This document shows positions 49,667-61,806 of a stretch of DNA of 64,000 nucleotides, one piece after another. Within the stretch, counting starts at the first letter, position 1; every line of letters begins with the position of its first letter. A program made the position numbers and the translations under genes. The DNA is taken from positions 372,001-436,000 of the forward strand of contig JAIXMP010000030.1 in NCBI GenBank assembly GCA_025677815.1. Direction: 5' to 3'. The DNA is from Phascolomyces articulosus. Taxonomy: Eukaryota; Mucoromycota; Mucoromycetes; Mucorales; Lichtheimiaceae. The notes beneath the pieces were generated by a model, which made no database searches, was not told the origin of the DNA, and saw only the letters and a list, made by a program, of their open reading frames with translations.

Positions 49667-51771
49667 TTATTGTCGTGGTTCTTTAGATCCTTTAGAATTA
49701 ACACGTTGCATCGATGGTTTCTAATAAAAAAATAAAATCAATCCATCAGTAAAAAAAAAAGGATCAACATGAATGATTAATCTATGATGATGCAAAAGGA
49801 TACCTTTTTAATACTATCCGACCGAGATTGTGTAGAAGTGACAGTACCACTACGAGACCTTGATGATTTTTTACCAAACGAGGAAAATAATTTGCCTGAT
49901 TTACTTGCTTTGGATTCTCCATCCACACTCATGGATGAAATACTTCCTGTTTCTCGTACAGATCCTGCACGCTATTATTATTATAAATATTTTGTCGATA
50001 GATAAAGTTTCATTTAAAAGAATATATATAATTCAGGTCCATTATAAAATTGATATTAAATATAAATATAAAAAAAAAGGTCAGTTTAATCATCATAAAT
50101 TAAACCAGATCTTCCTCTTCCTCTCTCTCACTCTCTCCTTATTTCTCCCCCAGTTTTTTTTTAATATAAATATATATAAATTTAGATAAATAGATAAAAT
50201 AATAGATATAGTAGATTGGAAAATGATCCATAGAGATCGTAAAAGTAATAACAATATATAGAAAATGAAGGAGAGAAAGAGAGAGAGAGAGACTAGATAC
50301 CAATAGGATCATTATACTTTACATTATTTGGAATGGGTTTACTTGGGGTATCAACATGATCATACGGCTTGGTAGTATTAATATTAGTCCGACTGAGTGA
50401 ATCATGAAGTGCAACGGGTGATTGATTCGGTAATAAGGCATGTGCGGCCGATAATACATCCGTAGGTGTAATCCCCGTCGTTGTTGTCGTTGTATCATCT
50501 TCTTGTTTATTCCATGGATTACTAGGTGGTAATGCAGGTGCAGGATTTTCTGACGATGAGATTTTGTACCACATATCATCTGTTGTCACCTTTTGTTTTT
50601 TTCCGGGTATCATGGGTCGAAGAATAGATTTTTTTGTAGGTCGTCTTGGTTGACGTGGTGTATATTCTATATATATAATATCATCAATTATTAAGGAATA
50701 AAAAATCCATTGTTTTGGGAATCGAGATTTGAATTTTTGATTGGATTTTGATTTTGATTTTGATTTTTTTTTTTTGTAATACCTTGTAAAACCTTTGGCA
50801 TATCTCGTTTAGTTTGTCTTTGAATAAAGCCAGACAGCCCGCTGTTGGCACGAATACAATGATTAAAAGCAGTACCTATAGAATTTTAATAGTTTGTGTA
50901 AGATTGAATGCGACACATTTATATTGATGTGTTTATAGGTTTGTGTAACGGCCCACTCATCCAAAAAAACAAAAGTTTACCATAAGCAGCCATTCGTTCT
51001 TGAGACCCTTTCATTTTCATTGTATGGTACAAAGTAAGTGCTCGATGAGGGGGTCCTTTACGATATTTCAATGTAAACAATTGACCTGGTAAAGGTTCTA
51101 AAGCATCCTCTTCCAACAATTGATCTTGCATGGCTTGTGTCATAATGGCTTGTTCTTGACGTTTTCGTTTGATTTCATGTGCTCCTACTTCTAATAAATC
51201 CGATAATCCAGTGGTGGATTCTGTAGGTTGTTGTTCAAAAATATGTTGAAATGTTTTTAATGATCCTAAAAGATCATCTCCTGTTGTATCATCTTTCCAA
51301 GAAATTTGATATCCATCTGGATGTTGTTGTTGTTGATGTTGGCTACCAGGAGAAATAACGGTAGAAGTAGCTGTGGTAGTGACACTACTTTGATCAGAAG
51401 AAGATTGAACACTACTATGTTGAGAATCACTTTTTTGAATACCTGTAGTTGCAGTGGATGTAGGTGAACCAGAATGTTGAATACGATAAATACTATCTTG
51501 TGCTGAATAAGTAGGACGTGGAAGATGTTTATCATATGATTTAACACTCGGTGTTTTACGTCGGCAAATTGAATTTGCTCGTTTATTATTATTATTATTA
51601 TTACTATTGCCCAGTTTATTAGTCATTTTTTGTTGTTGTTGTTGATGGATATCTTTGTTAGGTGCACCTGTAGGTGGTAAAGATGCAGATCTTCCTTTGG
51701 ACGATTGAAGATTCTTTGAAACAATAGCTACTGTTTGAGATACTTTTGCTGGTTGTTGCTGTTGCTGTTGC

Positions 51772-51802
<31 letters not shown>

Positions 51803-52625
51803 GAGGAACAGGAGTAGTTGGAGAAGGAGGAGAAGTCATTGTCATGGTGGACTTTTTCTTTGTTAATTCAGGTGCTGTTTTATTATGAGCTGTGGTACCT
51901 CTTGCTCTTCGTTTTTGTCGCTGACATTTATAACAGGTACAATCCGCTGATTCCGTGCAACCTCCTCCACTCGTTGTTGAATGATTCGTTGTTGCTCCAT
52001 TGGTGGGGGAAGAAGAGGGTTTCGAGGAAGAAGAAGATACAATGGCATTAAGATAAGAATCTGTGGTTGTATTCGAAGATGAATTGTGTTGACTATTAGA
52101 AAACATTTTTAAGAATGAAAAAAAAAGAGAGAGAGAGAGGGTGAGAAAGAAGAGACAAAAAAAGGAATTCAGATGATTCATCCCCAATATATATTTAAAT
52201 ATATCTTTACGTTGATGTTCCTGGTAAATCAATGGTGCCAAGCTTATTGTCAAACGATGGTAATTCAGGTATCTCTATCTTTCCTGACTCGCCAGCTGCA
52301 GGTAGCTGCAAATTAACTATATAAACGATCATAAATATGTGGGCGTTCATTAGAAAAAAAATAAATGAATGAAATATTGTATATATTAAACTCGGGTTTC
52401 TATATTATTGAGAAACTTTACGATCGACTCGGTTTTCAAAATGAATCTTTTTCACCCATTCTATAAAAAAAATAATAATAATAAGGTGTGTTAAATAGGA
52501 GGGAAACCATTCAAAAAATAATACATTGAGAAAAAAAAAAGGGGAAGAAACAAATAAAAAAGTGTCCAATAGAATAGAATAAAATTACCATTAGTGGCTA
52601 CATCGACATCGGTTGTTGTAGTCAT
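49667..52625 (-). CDS. Unrecognised low-complexity protein with Cys-rich motif
   Basis: Minus-strand model of eight exons: 52625-52589, 52460-52422, 52295-52211, 52092-50981, 50875-50783, 50666-50323, 49971-49804 and 49720-49667, giving 643 residues, all joins in phase. The first three exons encode a compact start (EWVKKIHFENRVDPGESGKI, then PSFDNKLGTIDLPGTST). They could be a separate 54-codon gene ending TAA at 52207, but an in-phase GTAAAG donor at 52210 and a CT-rich tract before TAATAG (52093) support one gene. Next come a Ser/Asn/Thr-rich part with CTESADCTCYKCQRQKRRAR (about 85-105; a small Cys cluster followed by basic residues), a long Gln run and NNNNNN. A better-ordered segment follows: LGSLKTFQHIFEQQP, LPGQLFTLKYRKGPPHRALT and YGTAFNHCIRANSGLSGFIQ. 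It looks like a cytosolic or nuclear regulatory or scaffold protein, but I do not recognise the family. Confidence 0.65.
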
Positions 52626-53379
52626 GAAGAATTTTTAATGAATCGATTCGAGATGAAATGAATATATATATAAAGGAAAGGAAAGTTAAAAAAAAAGTAA
52701 GGAAAAAGGGAAAGAAATAAGTAGTGTATATAATTTGGATCGACAGCAAGAAAAAAAAAAGAGAGACTAAAGAACAGAGGTACCACATGCTTCCTTAGTT
52801 TATTTGGTGTCACCACACGCATGCAACATATAAAATATATATTATAATAGACAGGCCTATTTTATTATATTATATGAGGCTATGATTTTTTTATTGAATT
52901 TAGATTAGCTTAAATGCTAGATTCAGTATAACACATCATACTCACATATATACACTGAGGCATCAATATAGGCATATTATAACCATATTAATAATTCGTT
53001 GTTGACACATTATCATAGATATGCATTATTGTTTTTCCCCTTCTTTTGGTCAATCATTCAATTCAATCAGTCAATCAAAAAAAAAAGGGTGAAGGGGAAA
53101 GAGGTAGGGGAAAGGGAACTATCAACATCCTATAGTCAGATTTTGTATAATAAGGAAAAGAAGTCCATATATATATATAATATTTATATTGAAAAGAAGC
53201 TCAACCCAGCTTGATGGAATTAGAAGGAGGGGGGATAAACAATCTTCCACTCTTCCATTTGTGATCGGAATTGAAAAAAAAACCTTTTTTATATTTGCCT
53301 GCTTGTAATTCTGCGTTTTCCCACTTCTTCTTCCTTTGTTTACCCGCCCAACAACCCTTTTTTTTCTACATTTTAGAAA
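52626..53379. other. Shared upstream region of two divergent genes
   Basis: Between the unrecognised gene and the isocitrate dehydrogenase gene; a TA run at about 53170-53182. No other feature seen. Confidence 0.45.
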
Positions 53380-55438
53380 ATGTTCGCCAAAGTCATTGCC
53401 CGACCTGTCGCTTTAAACAATATCTCGGCTATTAAGCAGGTAAAAATCATTTTACTCTCTACCCAAGGGCCATTCCATAATTGCTCTTCTTTTTCTTCTT
53501 TTAGATAAAACTAAAACAATATTCACCATTCAAAAATAGACTGCTGTTCGTTCGTTTGCTTCGCAAACTGGCACTGCTATTCCCACCCCTGCCCCCGCTG
53601 AACAAAAGAACGTAAGTTTGTGGCTGTTAATTTTTTTTTTCATTCATTCATTTCATTCATTCATTCATGAATGAATGAATCTCTACTACAAACAAACAAA
53701 CAAGAAACGCGTAGAAAAAAAATTAACATTCTTCTATTTTTTTTTTTTGACGAATGAACAGATTTTCCCCAAGAAGTATGGTGGCAAGTACACCGTTACT
53801 TTGATTCCTGGTGACGGTATCGGTCAAGAAATTGCCGTCTCCTTAAAGGATGTTTTCAAGGCTGCTGATGCCCCTGTTGAATTTGAACAATATGATGTTT
53901 CTGGTTTGACTTCTGAAGATGAAACTCTTTTCCAAGAATCCATTGCTTCCCTTCGTCGTAACAAGGTCGGTATCAAGGGTACTTTGTTCACTCCTACTTC
54001 CAAGTTGGGCCACAAGTCTTTCAATGTCACCATGCGTAAGGATTTGGATATGTATGCTTCCTTGTCTCTTTGCAAGAACATTCCTGGTGTTCCTTCCCGT
54101 TTGAGCAATGTTGATATTGCTATCATTCGTGAAAACACCGAAGGTGAATACTCTGGTTTAGAACATCAAGTAAGTAGTATCTTATATTATCTTTTAGAGA
54201 GCAATGGGATAAAAAGAGGTCTCGAGAGATGATATTAAATGTTTATTTGTTTTCTTTTTTTTTTAGTCTGTCCCTGGTGTAGTTGAATCGCTCAAAATTA
54301 TCACCCGTGTAAAGACCGAACGTATTGCTCGTTTCGCTTTCGACTTTGCTTTGAAGAACAACCGTAAGAAGGTTACTGCTGTTCACAAGGCTAACATCAT
54401 GTAAGGAACATTTTGGGAAATAAAAAAAAAACTTTTTTTTTCGGGAAAAGAAAGGGGGGGATTGTAAAATATATGACTGACTAAACGCGTGATATTTTTT
54501 TTGGGTGGTGATAATAGGAAGTTGGCTGATGGTCTTTTCTTACGTACTTGTCGTGATGTTGCCAAGGAATACGAACATCATGGTATTCAATTCAATGATA
54601 TGATTGTTGATAACACTGGTAAGGATCATAATTTCAGGGGCAAAAAAAAGTAAGATAAAAAATATAACTCACAATTCTTAAATATAGCTATGCAACTTGT
54701 TTCCCGACCACAACAATTTGATGTCATGGTCATGCCTAACTTGTACGGTAGCATTGTCTCCAACGTTGTAAGTATTATCATTACTATGGGAAAAAGGAAA
54801 AGAGGAAAGAGAGAGAGAGGGTGGGTCATATCTTTTTGATTTTTTTCTCTCTAATGATTTATTCTTAACATTATCATTATAGGGTGCTGGTTTGATCGGT
54901 GGTCCTGGTCTTATCCCAGGTTGTAACATTGGTCGTGAATATGCCATGTTCGAACCTGTAAGTCTTTCTAATATCTGATTGATATTGATATATATAAAGT
55001 AGTAGTAATAAGTAAAATATTTAACCTAATAATCACCCTTGTATGTTTCCAGGGAAGTCGCCACGTGGGTCTTGACTTGCAAAACAAGAATGCTGCTAAC
55101 CCTACTGCTATGCTTTTATCCTCTGTCATGATGTTGAGACATCTTAACTTAGATGAATATGCCAACAGAATCTCTACTGCTGTTTATGATACTATTCAAT
55201 CCAACACCGTAAGTTTTCCCTTCCTTTTCATTTTACTATTTTTTTTTCTTCTGAAAATTCTGAATGAAAATTTTACTGACTTTTTATTCCGGGGGTTATG
55301 AAAACACGCGGGGGTGTAATGCGTTTATTTTTATTATGATCATTTCGGATACGGCTCATGGTATAGGCGAGAACTGCCGATATGGGTGGTAACAGCAGCA
55401 CCAAGGAATTCACTGCCGCTGTCATCTCCAAGTTGTAA
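53380..55438 (+). CDS. IDH1: NAD-isocitrate dehydrogenase, regulatory subunit
   Basis: Subunit of the mitochondrial NAD-dependent isocitrate dehydrogenase, which oxidises isocitrate to 2-oxoglutarate in the TCA cycle. Exons: 53380-53439, 53540-53611, 53762-54169, 54267-54400, 54518-54618, 54688-54767, 54883-54957, 55053-55208 and 55367-55438, giving 385 residues. The N-terminus [20 protein letters not shown] with ARG/SER-rich AVRSFASQ is a presequence. Family motifs: [54 protein letters not shown] and VHKANIMKLADGLF. The region following the dinucleotide-binding loop reads [13 protein letters not shown] instead of the FEAVHGSAPD of catalytic subunits, which marks it as the Idh1-type regulatory subunit. 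Codon use shows the same high-expression bias as citrate synthase. Its catalytic partner is not in this window. Confidence 0.94.
53655..53680. repeat. 26-bp perfect palindrome (ATTC/GAAT) in an intron
   Basis: Arms of 13 bp made of ATTC repeats face GAAT repeats around a CATG centre, inside intron 2 (53612-53761) of the isocitrate dehydrogenase gene. Confidence 0.85.
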
Positions 55439-56278
55439 ATAACCTCAAAAAGAAAAAAAAAAAACTCTTCTCCATCCATCATTCATAACTCTCCTTTTTT
55501 TTTTCCTTTCTTCCCATACCCAACTTGATTTAAGTGGGGGAACAAACCATTTCATTCTTTTCTCTACCACGCGGGTATATCGTGTGTTTTTTATTCATCA
55601 TTTTTCTTTTTTTTTTGTTGGATAAATTAACCCGCAAAAAAAAACATTTATCATCTGTCTTAGACCAAAAAAAGTGTGTGCAATTATTTTTTAGAACCTT
55701 TTATCATTTTTTTTAATAAAAAAAAACTTATGGAGGATGACTCTCTTGTGTTATCTTAAACAAAAAGTGTTATCTTTTTAATATTGAAGGAGTGGATGGG
55801 TTGGTTTTTGCATAATAAATGGAATGGATTGGCCCTGAAAAATAGGGAAAAAATTTTATAAAATCCGGGAAACGGAGACCAAACTGAGTGTGGGATAATT
55901 CACTCAGTGATTGACATGTGATTGGCTATGGTATATTTTTTATTAGTATGAAACGTATCAAAGATATAGAACAAGTTTTAATAAAACCCTCCCATCGATC
56001 ATCATTGATAGATACTTTATATTACTAAATGTATGAGTATGTTGATATTTATTCATTTTTCTTCCTCTAGTATAGTTTTCTATAGAGTGGTATAATACAC
56101 TGAAAAATAAAATGATGCGTAAAGGTAAAACATAGTCGACTAGATCATGAATTTATCTATATGATGTACTTGTCTAGAAACTGGTCTTGTGGATGATTGA
56201 ACTATATAGATGGTATTTCTGCAATAATCATTGTTGATTAACATATATTCACACCTTCTCTGTCTGTTTTTTTATTAC
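55439..56278. other. Intergenic, convergent 3' ends
   Basis: Contains A and T tracts and the 3' region of isocitrate dehydrogenase. No gene seen. Confidence 0.45.
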
Positions 56279-57368
56279 TTACTCAACAACAGCATCGTGG
56301 CAAAGAGGTTTTATATCACTTTCTCGTTCTTTCAACGAATCTGATAGATCAAATATCTTATCAATAATTTCTCGTAGTTTGGCCGAAAGGTGAGTACTCT
56401 CGTCATTCATATATGCTGTGGATTCCATGGCTTTTTCATAATCTTTTTGCAGTAAATTATTTTGTTCTCGTAATAATGACAATGTTTTTTTATATTCATT
56501 CATTTGGTCTTGAATATATTTAATACGAGATGATACACTTTCTTCTACTTCTTGTCTACTAATAAAAAAAACTTATGGTAAGGGTAATGTTCGATATACA
56601 TGTTCCAATGACAAAGTAATTTTATTTACTTACCCGTTATTATTCTTGTCATCATGACACTCGACCCCCACATATTGACACTTTTCCATAGACTTATCAT
56701 CCAGACCACTTCTTTTATATCCTTTACTGCTCGTGGCTACTGATGATTTTACATTTTTGTCCATATTGGGATACATGCAGTCAATATCCGATCGATAACA
56801 CTTCAAATGGTCTTGAGAGTCTATTGGATATATATATAAACCGTTCCCCAATCAGTGAATGATGAAGAGTTAGATATAAAAAGCCCATCCACAATATGAC
56901 AATTATTAAGAATAACAAATTTTCATTACCACGAGCATCGTCATTATCGATATTTTTTCGTAAGAAAGGATCCGCACTACCTTGATGCTGAGGGGATGTT
57001 CCAATTACAACTGAGGTTTTCATATTATGAGGCTGCTGATGATGGCTATTTATACCATGTTGTTGCTGTTCCGTCTTTTCGTCGTTCTTGGTAAATAATG
57101 ATGTGAGTGAATTACTACAATCCATATTATCACCTTGTATTCTTCTGCCGAGAGGAGCCTTTTCTTTTTGCTTTGATCCAAAAGTACCATATGTCATTTT
57201 TGATACTTTTGCTGTTGTCGTTGTTGGAGATAATGATAATGATTTGAAAGAACGTCGTTGTTTCTTCGATTGTTTTTGGGTCCATGGGGAATGTTCTTGT
57301 TGTTCAATAATAAATGTATTCGATAGATTTTGGATCAGTTCCTTTTTACGTTCTTGGATGCTTTTCAT
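56279..57368 (-). CDS. Coiled-coil protein, family unknown
   Basis: Minus-strand exons 57368-56930, 56820-56634 and 56558-56279 give 301 residues in phase. The start is the ATG of MKSIQERKKELIQNL; an in-frame ATG at 57422 would add a hydrophobic stretch judged non-coding. Residues 1-30 look helical and charged, then a basic, Ser/Thr/Gln-rich disordered region (QKQSKKQRRSFKSLSLSPTT, a possible nuclear localisation signal). The C-terminal 90 residues are a strong coiled coil (QEVEESVSSRIKYIQDQMNE, YKKTLSLLREQNNLLQKDYE, LSAKLREIIDKIFDLSDSLK). Such layout fits a structural or cell-division protein that oligomerises, but no family is recognised. Gene structure is fairly sure, function is not. Confidence 0.62.
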
Positions 57369-57800
57369 TTTTAAGGGGAATAAAATAAGATGGAGCGAAA
57401 TATAGAGTATAAAAAAAAACACGGAAGGAATTCTTTTATATTACGTATCTTACAAATTCATTGTTTTTGATGAAATTATTGCCCTCTTTGTTTTTACAGT
57501 CGATCTTTTTCTCCTCCGCTAATACATCCATCTCTTTATATTAGGTTGATCTCATCATAGTGAAATGTTGTGGATGATCAATTATATAAATATCATTATA
57601 AAAAGAACGATAAAAAAACTATATTTAGCGACTAGTAATTGCAATATAATATGGACATTAACAAAAACAAAGAGCAAAAAAGAGCTATATATACAACATC
57701 AGACAGAAGAAAGGATCGGTACATGTATGCATGGATACATGATAATTAATAGTATTTTTAAAATATTTTTACGTATTAACAATAAAAACCTACAGAGAAT

Positions 57801-57841
<41 letters not shown>

Positions 57842-57946
57842 ATTTATACTAAAAAAAAGTTGTATGATAAATTTCGTGGAATTACATATATAATTAAGGG
57901 TTGTCTATCTAAAATCAAGTCTAATTATGATATATATATATATATT
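57369..57946. other. Intergenic with a TA microsatellite
   Basis: A TA repeat at about 57809-57834 and another near 57931-57944. No gene seen. Confidence 0.5.
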
Positions 57947-59700
57947 TTAATATTTGCAATTACCAACCCAACGAGGGACAGGAACCACTTCTCGTACATT
58001 TTCAAATCCAGTAAGCATCAACATGAGTCGTTCAAAACCAATACCATAACCACCATGAGGTGCACTTCCATACTTGCGTAATTCCAAATACCAATCATAT
58101 TCTTCTGTATTCATCCCAGCCAACGTCATCTTATGCTCCAACACCTTTTCGCGTTCTTCACGCATAGATCCTCCTACCAATTCACCAATATTTGGTACTA
58201 ACAAATCAAAACAGGCCACTGTAGGTTTCTCCTTGGCATTGTCGTTTTCACGCATATAAAATGGTTTTTGATCACTTGGATAATTCGTGACAAAAACAGG
58301 TTGATCTTGACATTCTTCTGAAGTTAAAAACCGTTCATGTTCTGATTGTAAACTACTTCCATAGGTAGTGGGGAATTGGAACTTCTTTTTAGGTTGTTGT
58401 TGCAACATATCAATGGCATCCCCATAGGTCATGCGTACAAACGGTTGATCCAAGGTCTTTCCCAATCGTTTCAATAATAATGGATTCTTGTCCTTGTCCT
58501 TTTTCCCGACATATTGATTGAAAAATTCCATTTCTTCCGGGCAAGTATCTAATACATGACGAATGGTATGTTTGATACTACCTTCAGTGATATCCAATAA
58601 TTGTTGAAGGTTGATAAACGCTACTTCCGCTTCCAACATCCAAAATTCAGCCAAATGCCGGGAGGTTAACGATTCTTCGGCACGAAATACTGGACCAAAG
58701 GTATACACGCGTGATAATGCAGAAGCAAACATTTCCGCATGCAATTGACCTGATACAGTTAAAAAAGTGGGTTTGTTGAAGAAATCTTGACCGTTTTTTT
58801 CGGTGACAGATCCAGGTGTTACTTTGAATACTTCTCCACCTCCTTCACAATCATGAGAGGTTAAAATAGGTGTGTCGATTTGTGTAAATTCGTTTTTCTA
58901 CGGTGTAAAAAAAAAGGGAATTTGGAATGATTGAATAAGGCCATCATCCAATGTGATTTTGAGAAGAGAATTTTGAATAAAACAAGTGTATCTACCGCAA
59001 AATAATCTTGAAGACCTTGTCTAGCTGCATGACGGACTCGTAATAATGCACCGCCAGCGTTGCCTCGAGCACGTAAATGATTGATTGTTCGTAAATATTC
59101 AAAAGTATGTCTTTTCTTTTGCATTGGGAATGTCTACCATATATTTATATAAAGTCTTATTCACGTTAACTAAAATAGAATTTGATAGCCATAATCGTGT
59201 CCTAGGAAAAAAATGCATCACTTACACCATCACATTCACCAAGAATATTTATACTATTGACTTGAAGTTCTTTTCCTTGTTCTTTACCGGGACTATCCAC
59301 CAATGTACCCTTCAATTCTACACACGCGCCAGTACTTAACCTAGAGTACAGGAAAAAAAAACCACAATCGCTGTCAGTATTATTCTTTCCACTTATATCT
59401 AAAAGAAAACCCTAAAGTGCTATAAAATACGACTCACTTTTCAGCTTGTTCTGGATTCAAGATCGCTTGCAATCCTTTTACACACGTCCCATCGTTAATG
59501 TTGGCAAACGAGATCTGTTTTTGTTTACGAACCGATCGAACCCAACCATTGACAGTGACATGGGTACCCGCTTCCATGTTGGATCCTAATAACGATCGTA
59601 CAGTAGGAGAAGAAAACGTTTCAGTAGTATAAAAACGTTTCCATTGAGAATAAAGGGATCGTGAACATGGCAGCGACGTTCGTAATGGACTCCAACTCAT
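57947..59700 (-). CDS. SLM5: Asparaginyl-tRNA synthetase, mitochondrial type
   Basis: Class IIb aminoacyl-tRNA synthetase charging tRNA-Asn. Exons 59700-59438, 59340-59226, 59133-58996 and 58897-57947 give 488 residues. The N-terminal Arg/Ser-rich MSWSPLRTSLPCSRSLYSQW with no early acidic residues fits a mitochondrial presequence, and the compact bacterial-like length agrees. An OB-fold anticodon-binding domain (HVTVNGWVRSVRKQKQISFA, INDGTCVKGLQAIL) comes first. The catalytic domain has KRHTFEYLRTINHLRARGNA, TPILTSHDCEGGGEVFKVT, motif 2 FRAEESLTSRHLAEFWMLE and motif 3 APHGGYGIGFERLMLMLTG near the C-terminus. Unlike aspartyl-tRNA synthetases, it shows the AsnRS-type FWMLEAE and SAPHGGYG. Symbol by analogy with the yeast mitochondrial enzyme; the location is inferred. 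Confidence 0.92.
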
Positions 59701-60922
59701 TGTGTTCTATCTATTGTTGACAAGTTTCCAGGAACTATAAAAAAAAGTCAGAAATATACATAACCCTTTTATTGATATACAACATTGACTCAGTTTAAAT
59801 TTTTTTTTTTTGGTAACATGTCATTATTGAATACATGCAAAAAAAAAAAACCAGTTTGGTGGCAGTTCCTAGAATCTTTCGTTTTTTTCTTTCTTCTTCC
59901 TCTTGAATGTTGAAGCTGGTGTTGTGGCAGTTCTTTTGGCTTTTAAACTATCGTTTTCATGTTTGCATTGATGGAGAAGGGATTTGCTTCTGCTTCTATT
60001 TCATTTTTTATTAATTGTTTTATTTTCATTGTTATTACTTATTCATCTATATGCGAAGGTGAGACAGTTACAACGATATCTAAACGCGATTATTGATCTG
60101 GATACTTACCAGTGGGACTATGAATGACACGTAGCATGTTTAAATGAACTTAGATTTCGCTGGCTCTTGGGGTGTCAGTATTACCATCATTTCGTGCTGA
60201 TGTTATTTTGGTCTTGAGCTTGAATTATTTTCTGAAGTGCTTTCTTCAACTTCGTGGTTTCCTCCTTTGTTATTTTTTCCATCAGGTTTTCCTTTCTACG
60301 CTTGCCCATAATCAAATTTGATCCACCACAGTTGGTATCATCATTAGTTCATGTATGTACCTATTACCATTTTTTTTTATGTCCTATAATTTAAAACAAC
60401 CCAATCCATGGTTACAAGTAACTGTCAATGGGAAAAGTACAAGACAAGAGTATATATTGTATACTACTTTACCTTCAATGAATTTTTGTGTGTATTGAAC
60501 AGATATTACAGAAACTTGTGAAACAATCCCTTCGCCCTATTCAGAGTAGTTATAATGAATAACTGCATAATATTAAACCCCAAAATCTCTTGAAGCTTAA
60601 CTGTCTGTACATAAGTCTCTCATCATCAAATAGAAACCATGGATATATTCCTTACTACCACAACATGTACATTGGGAATAGTAGTTTGGACTAGGATCTT
60701 CATTTAATCTCATAGCAGTATATAAAACAGTGAGATGGTACGTACTGTTATTAAACGGTTGACAGATATGGTAACTAACCTATATAATAACCCAATTGCT
60801 ATGGGTGATTATTATTTTATCTGTCAAAAAGAACCCATGCTGAAAGAGACGAGTCTTACTGAATACATGCACTACTTCTATTACAACTAGTATTGATTAT
60901 AATATAGCTAAGCCAATCCAAC
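59701..60922 (-). pseudogene. Possible small basic protein remnant in a gene-poor stretch
   Basis: On the minus strand two short protein-like segments appear. One starts at the ATG at 60309 (MGKRRKENLMEKITKEETTK, highly charged and helical), ends in a stop near 60187, and in a neighbouring frame continues ARNDGNTDTPRASEI. The other, about 60000-59870, reads LLHQCKHENDSLKAKRTATT and ends in a Lys/Arg-rich run and TAG. A GTAAGT donor near 60110 and a GAAATAG acceptor near 60000 could join exons, but no join gives a long frame. It may be a decayed small gene or mobile-element gene. The rest of the span, including 60310-60922, shows nothing I can support. Confidence 0.32.
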
Positions 60923-61147
60923 ACTACGGGAAAGAAACTTATTAAAACTTGTTCATTCTGGTACCTAATTTCAATAAAATTGGTCTAAACAGATATTTTA
61001 CTAGGCCCATAACAAGTTACAAGTTCAAAAATTATCAGGTGATTAACTGGTAACTTGTTATGGGCCTAGTAAAATATCTGTTTAGACCAATTTTATTGAA
61101 ATTAGGTACCAGAATGAACAAGATTTAATAAGTTTCTTTCCCGTAGT
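60923..61147. repeat. Foldback element, 98-bp arms and 29-bp loop
   Basis: 60923-61020 is the reverse complement of 61050-61147 with a single mismatch in 98 positions; 61021-61049 is the spacer. The outer ends begin ACTACGGGAAAGAAACTT. It has no open frame. Such near-perfect arms fit a snap-back MITE or a hairpin-RNA source. No clear target-site duplication was found. Confidence 0.95.
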
Positions 61148-61806
61148 TGCAAATCAAAATGCGTATATCTAAATAAAGAAATAACAATGATATGCGCAAG
61201 TTAGTAAAAAACAATAAATGTTATTGTAAATTTATAATATAGAGTAACCACAATAACGTTCCTCTCTGATCGAATTCACAATTATTTCATGTTATAAGAG
61301 CTTGCCATATAAACAAATTGAAAGGTCTTGGCCAGACGAAACATAGTGACATGTAAAAAAAAGGTAATTTTATCTTAGTATTTATGTTTGATAATGATGT
61401 ATTAAATAATATGTAATATACGAAAATGATCAAAGATTTAATGCTTGTCATGTAAGATTGGAGCCTGCTCCCCCCCTGACGGGTGCACGCCCCTAAAGAT
61501 AGTCAACGTGATGACTCTACTCGTACTGGGTAAACAGGCATCGTTTTCTTTATTTTCCATTGCTATCGTTGCTGATTTGCTGTCTTTACAAGAAAAATTA
61601 CAGAACATCACTTGACAAAAATCAGCAAAGCGACACCTATTATTGATTACCATCGTATTTATCATATGCCCTTTTCTTTGTTACCAGCACAGTAGTTTTA
61701 CTAAATAATATTCTTTTCTGTGAATTTGCACATTTTTTTACCAGCTTGAAATTCTATTAATGGCCATTTAAACTAATTAGACAAACTTAATATAATTATT
61801 GAAATA
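61148..61806. other. Accessory stretch, no gene assigned
   Basis: Contains a relatively GC-rich patch with a C7 run near 61470. A minus-strand frame at 61438-61665 ends GVHPSGGEQAPILHDKH and has protein-like composition, but it is too short and unmatched to call. Confidence 0.4.

Noticed and set aside
57565..57840. 91-codon frame running into a TA repeat
   Set aside because: Ends in a (YI)n run encoded by the TA microsatellite; no coding signal.
61438..61665. 75-codon minus-strand frame ending GVHPSGGEQAPILHDKH
   Set aside because: Protein-like and slightly GC-rich, but short, without start context or recognised family; left unannotated.
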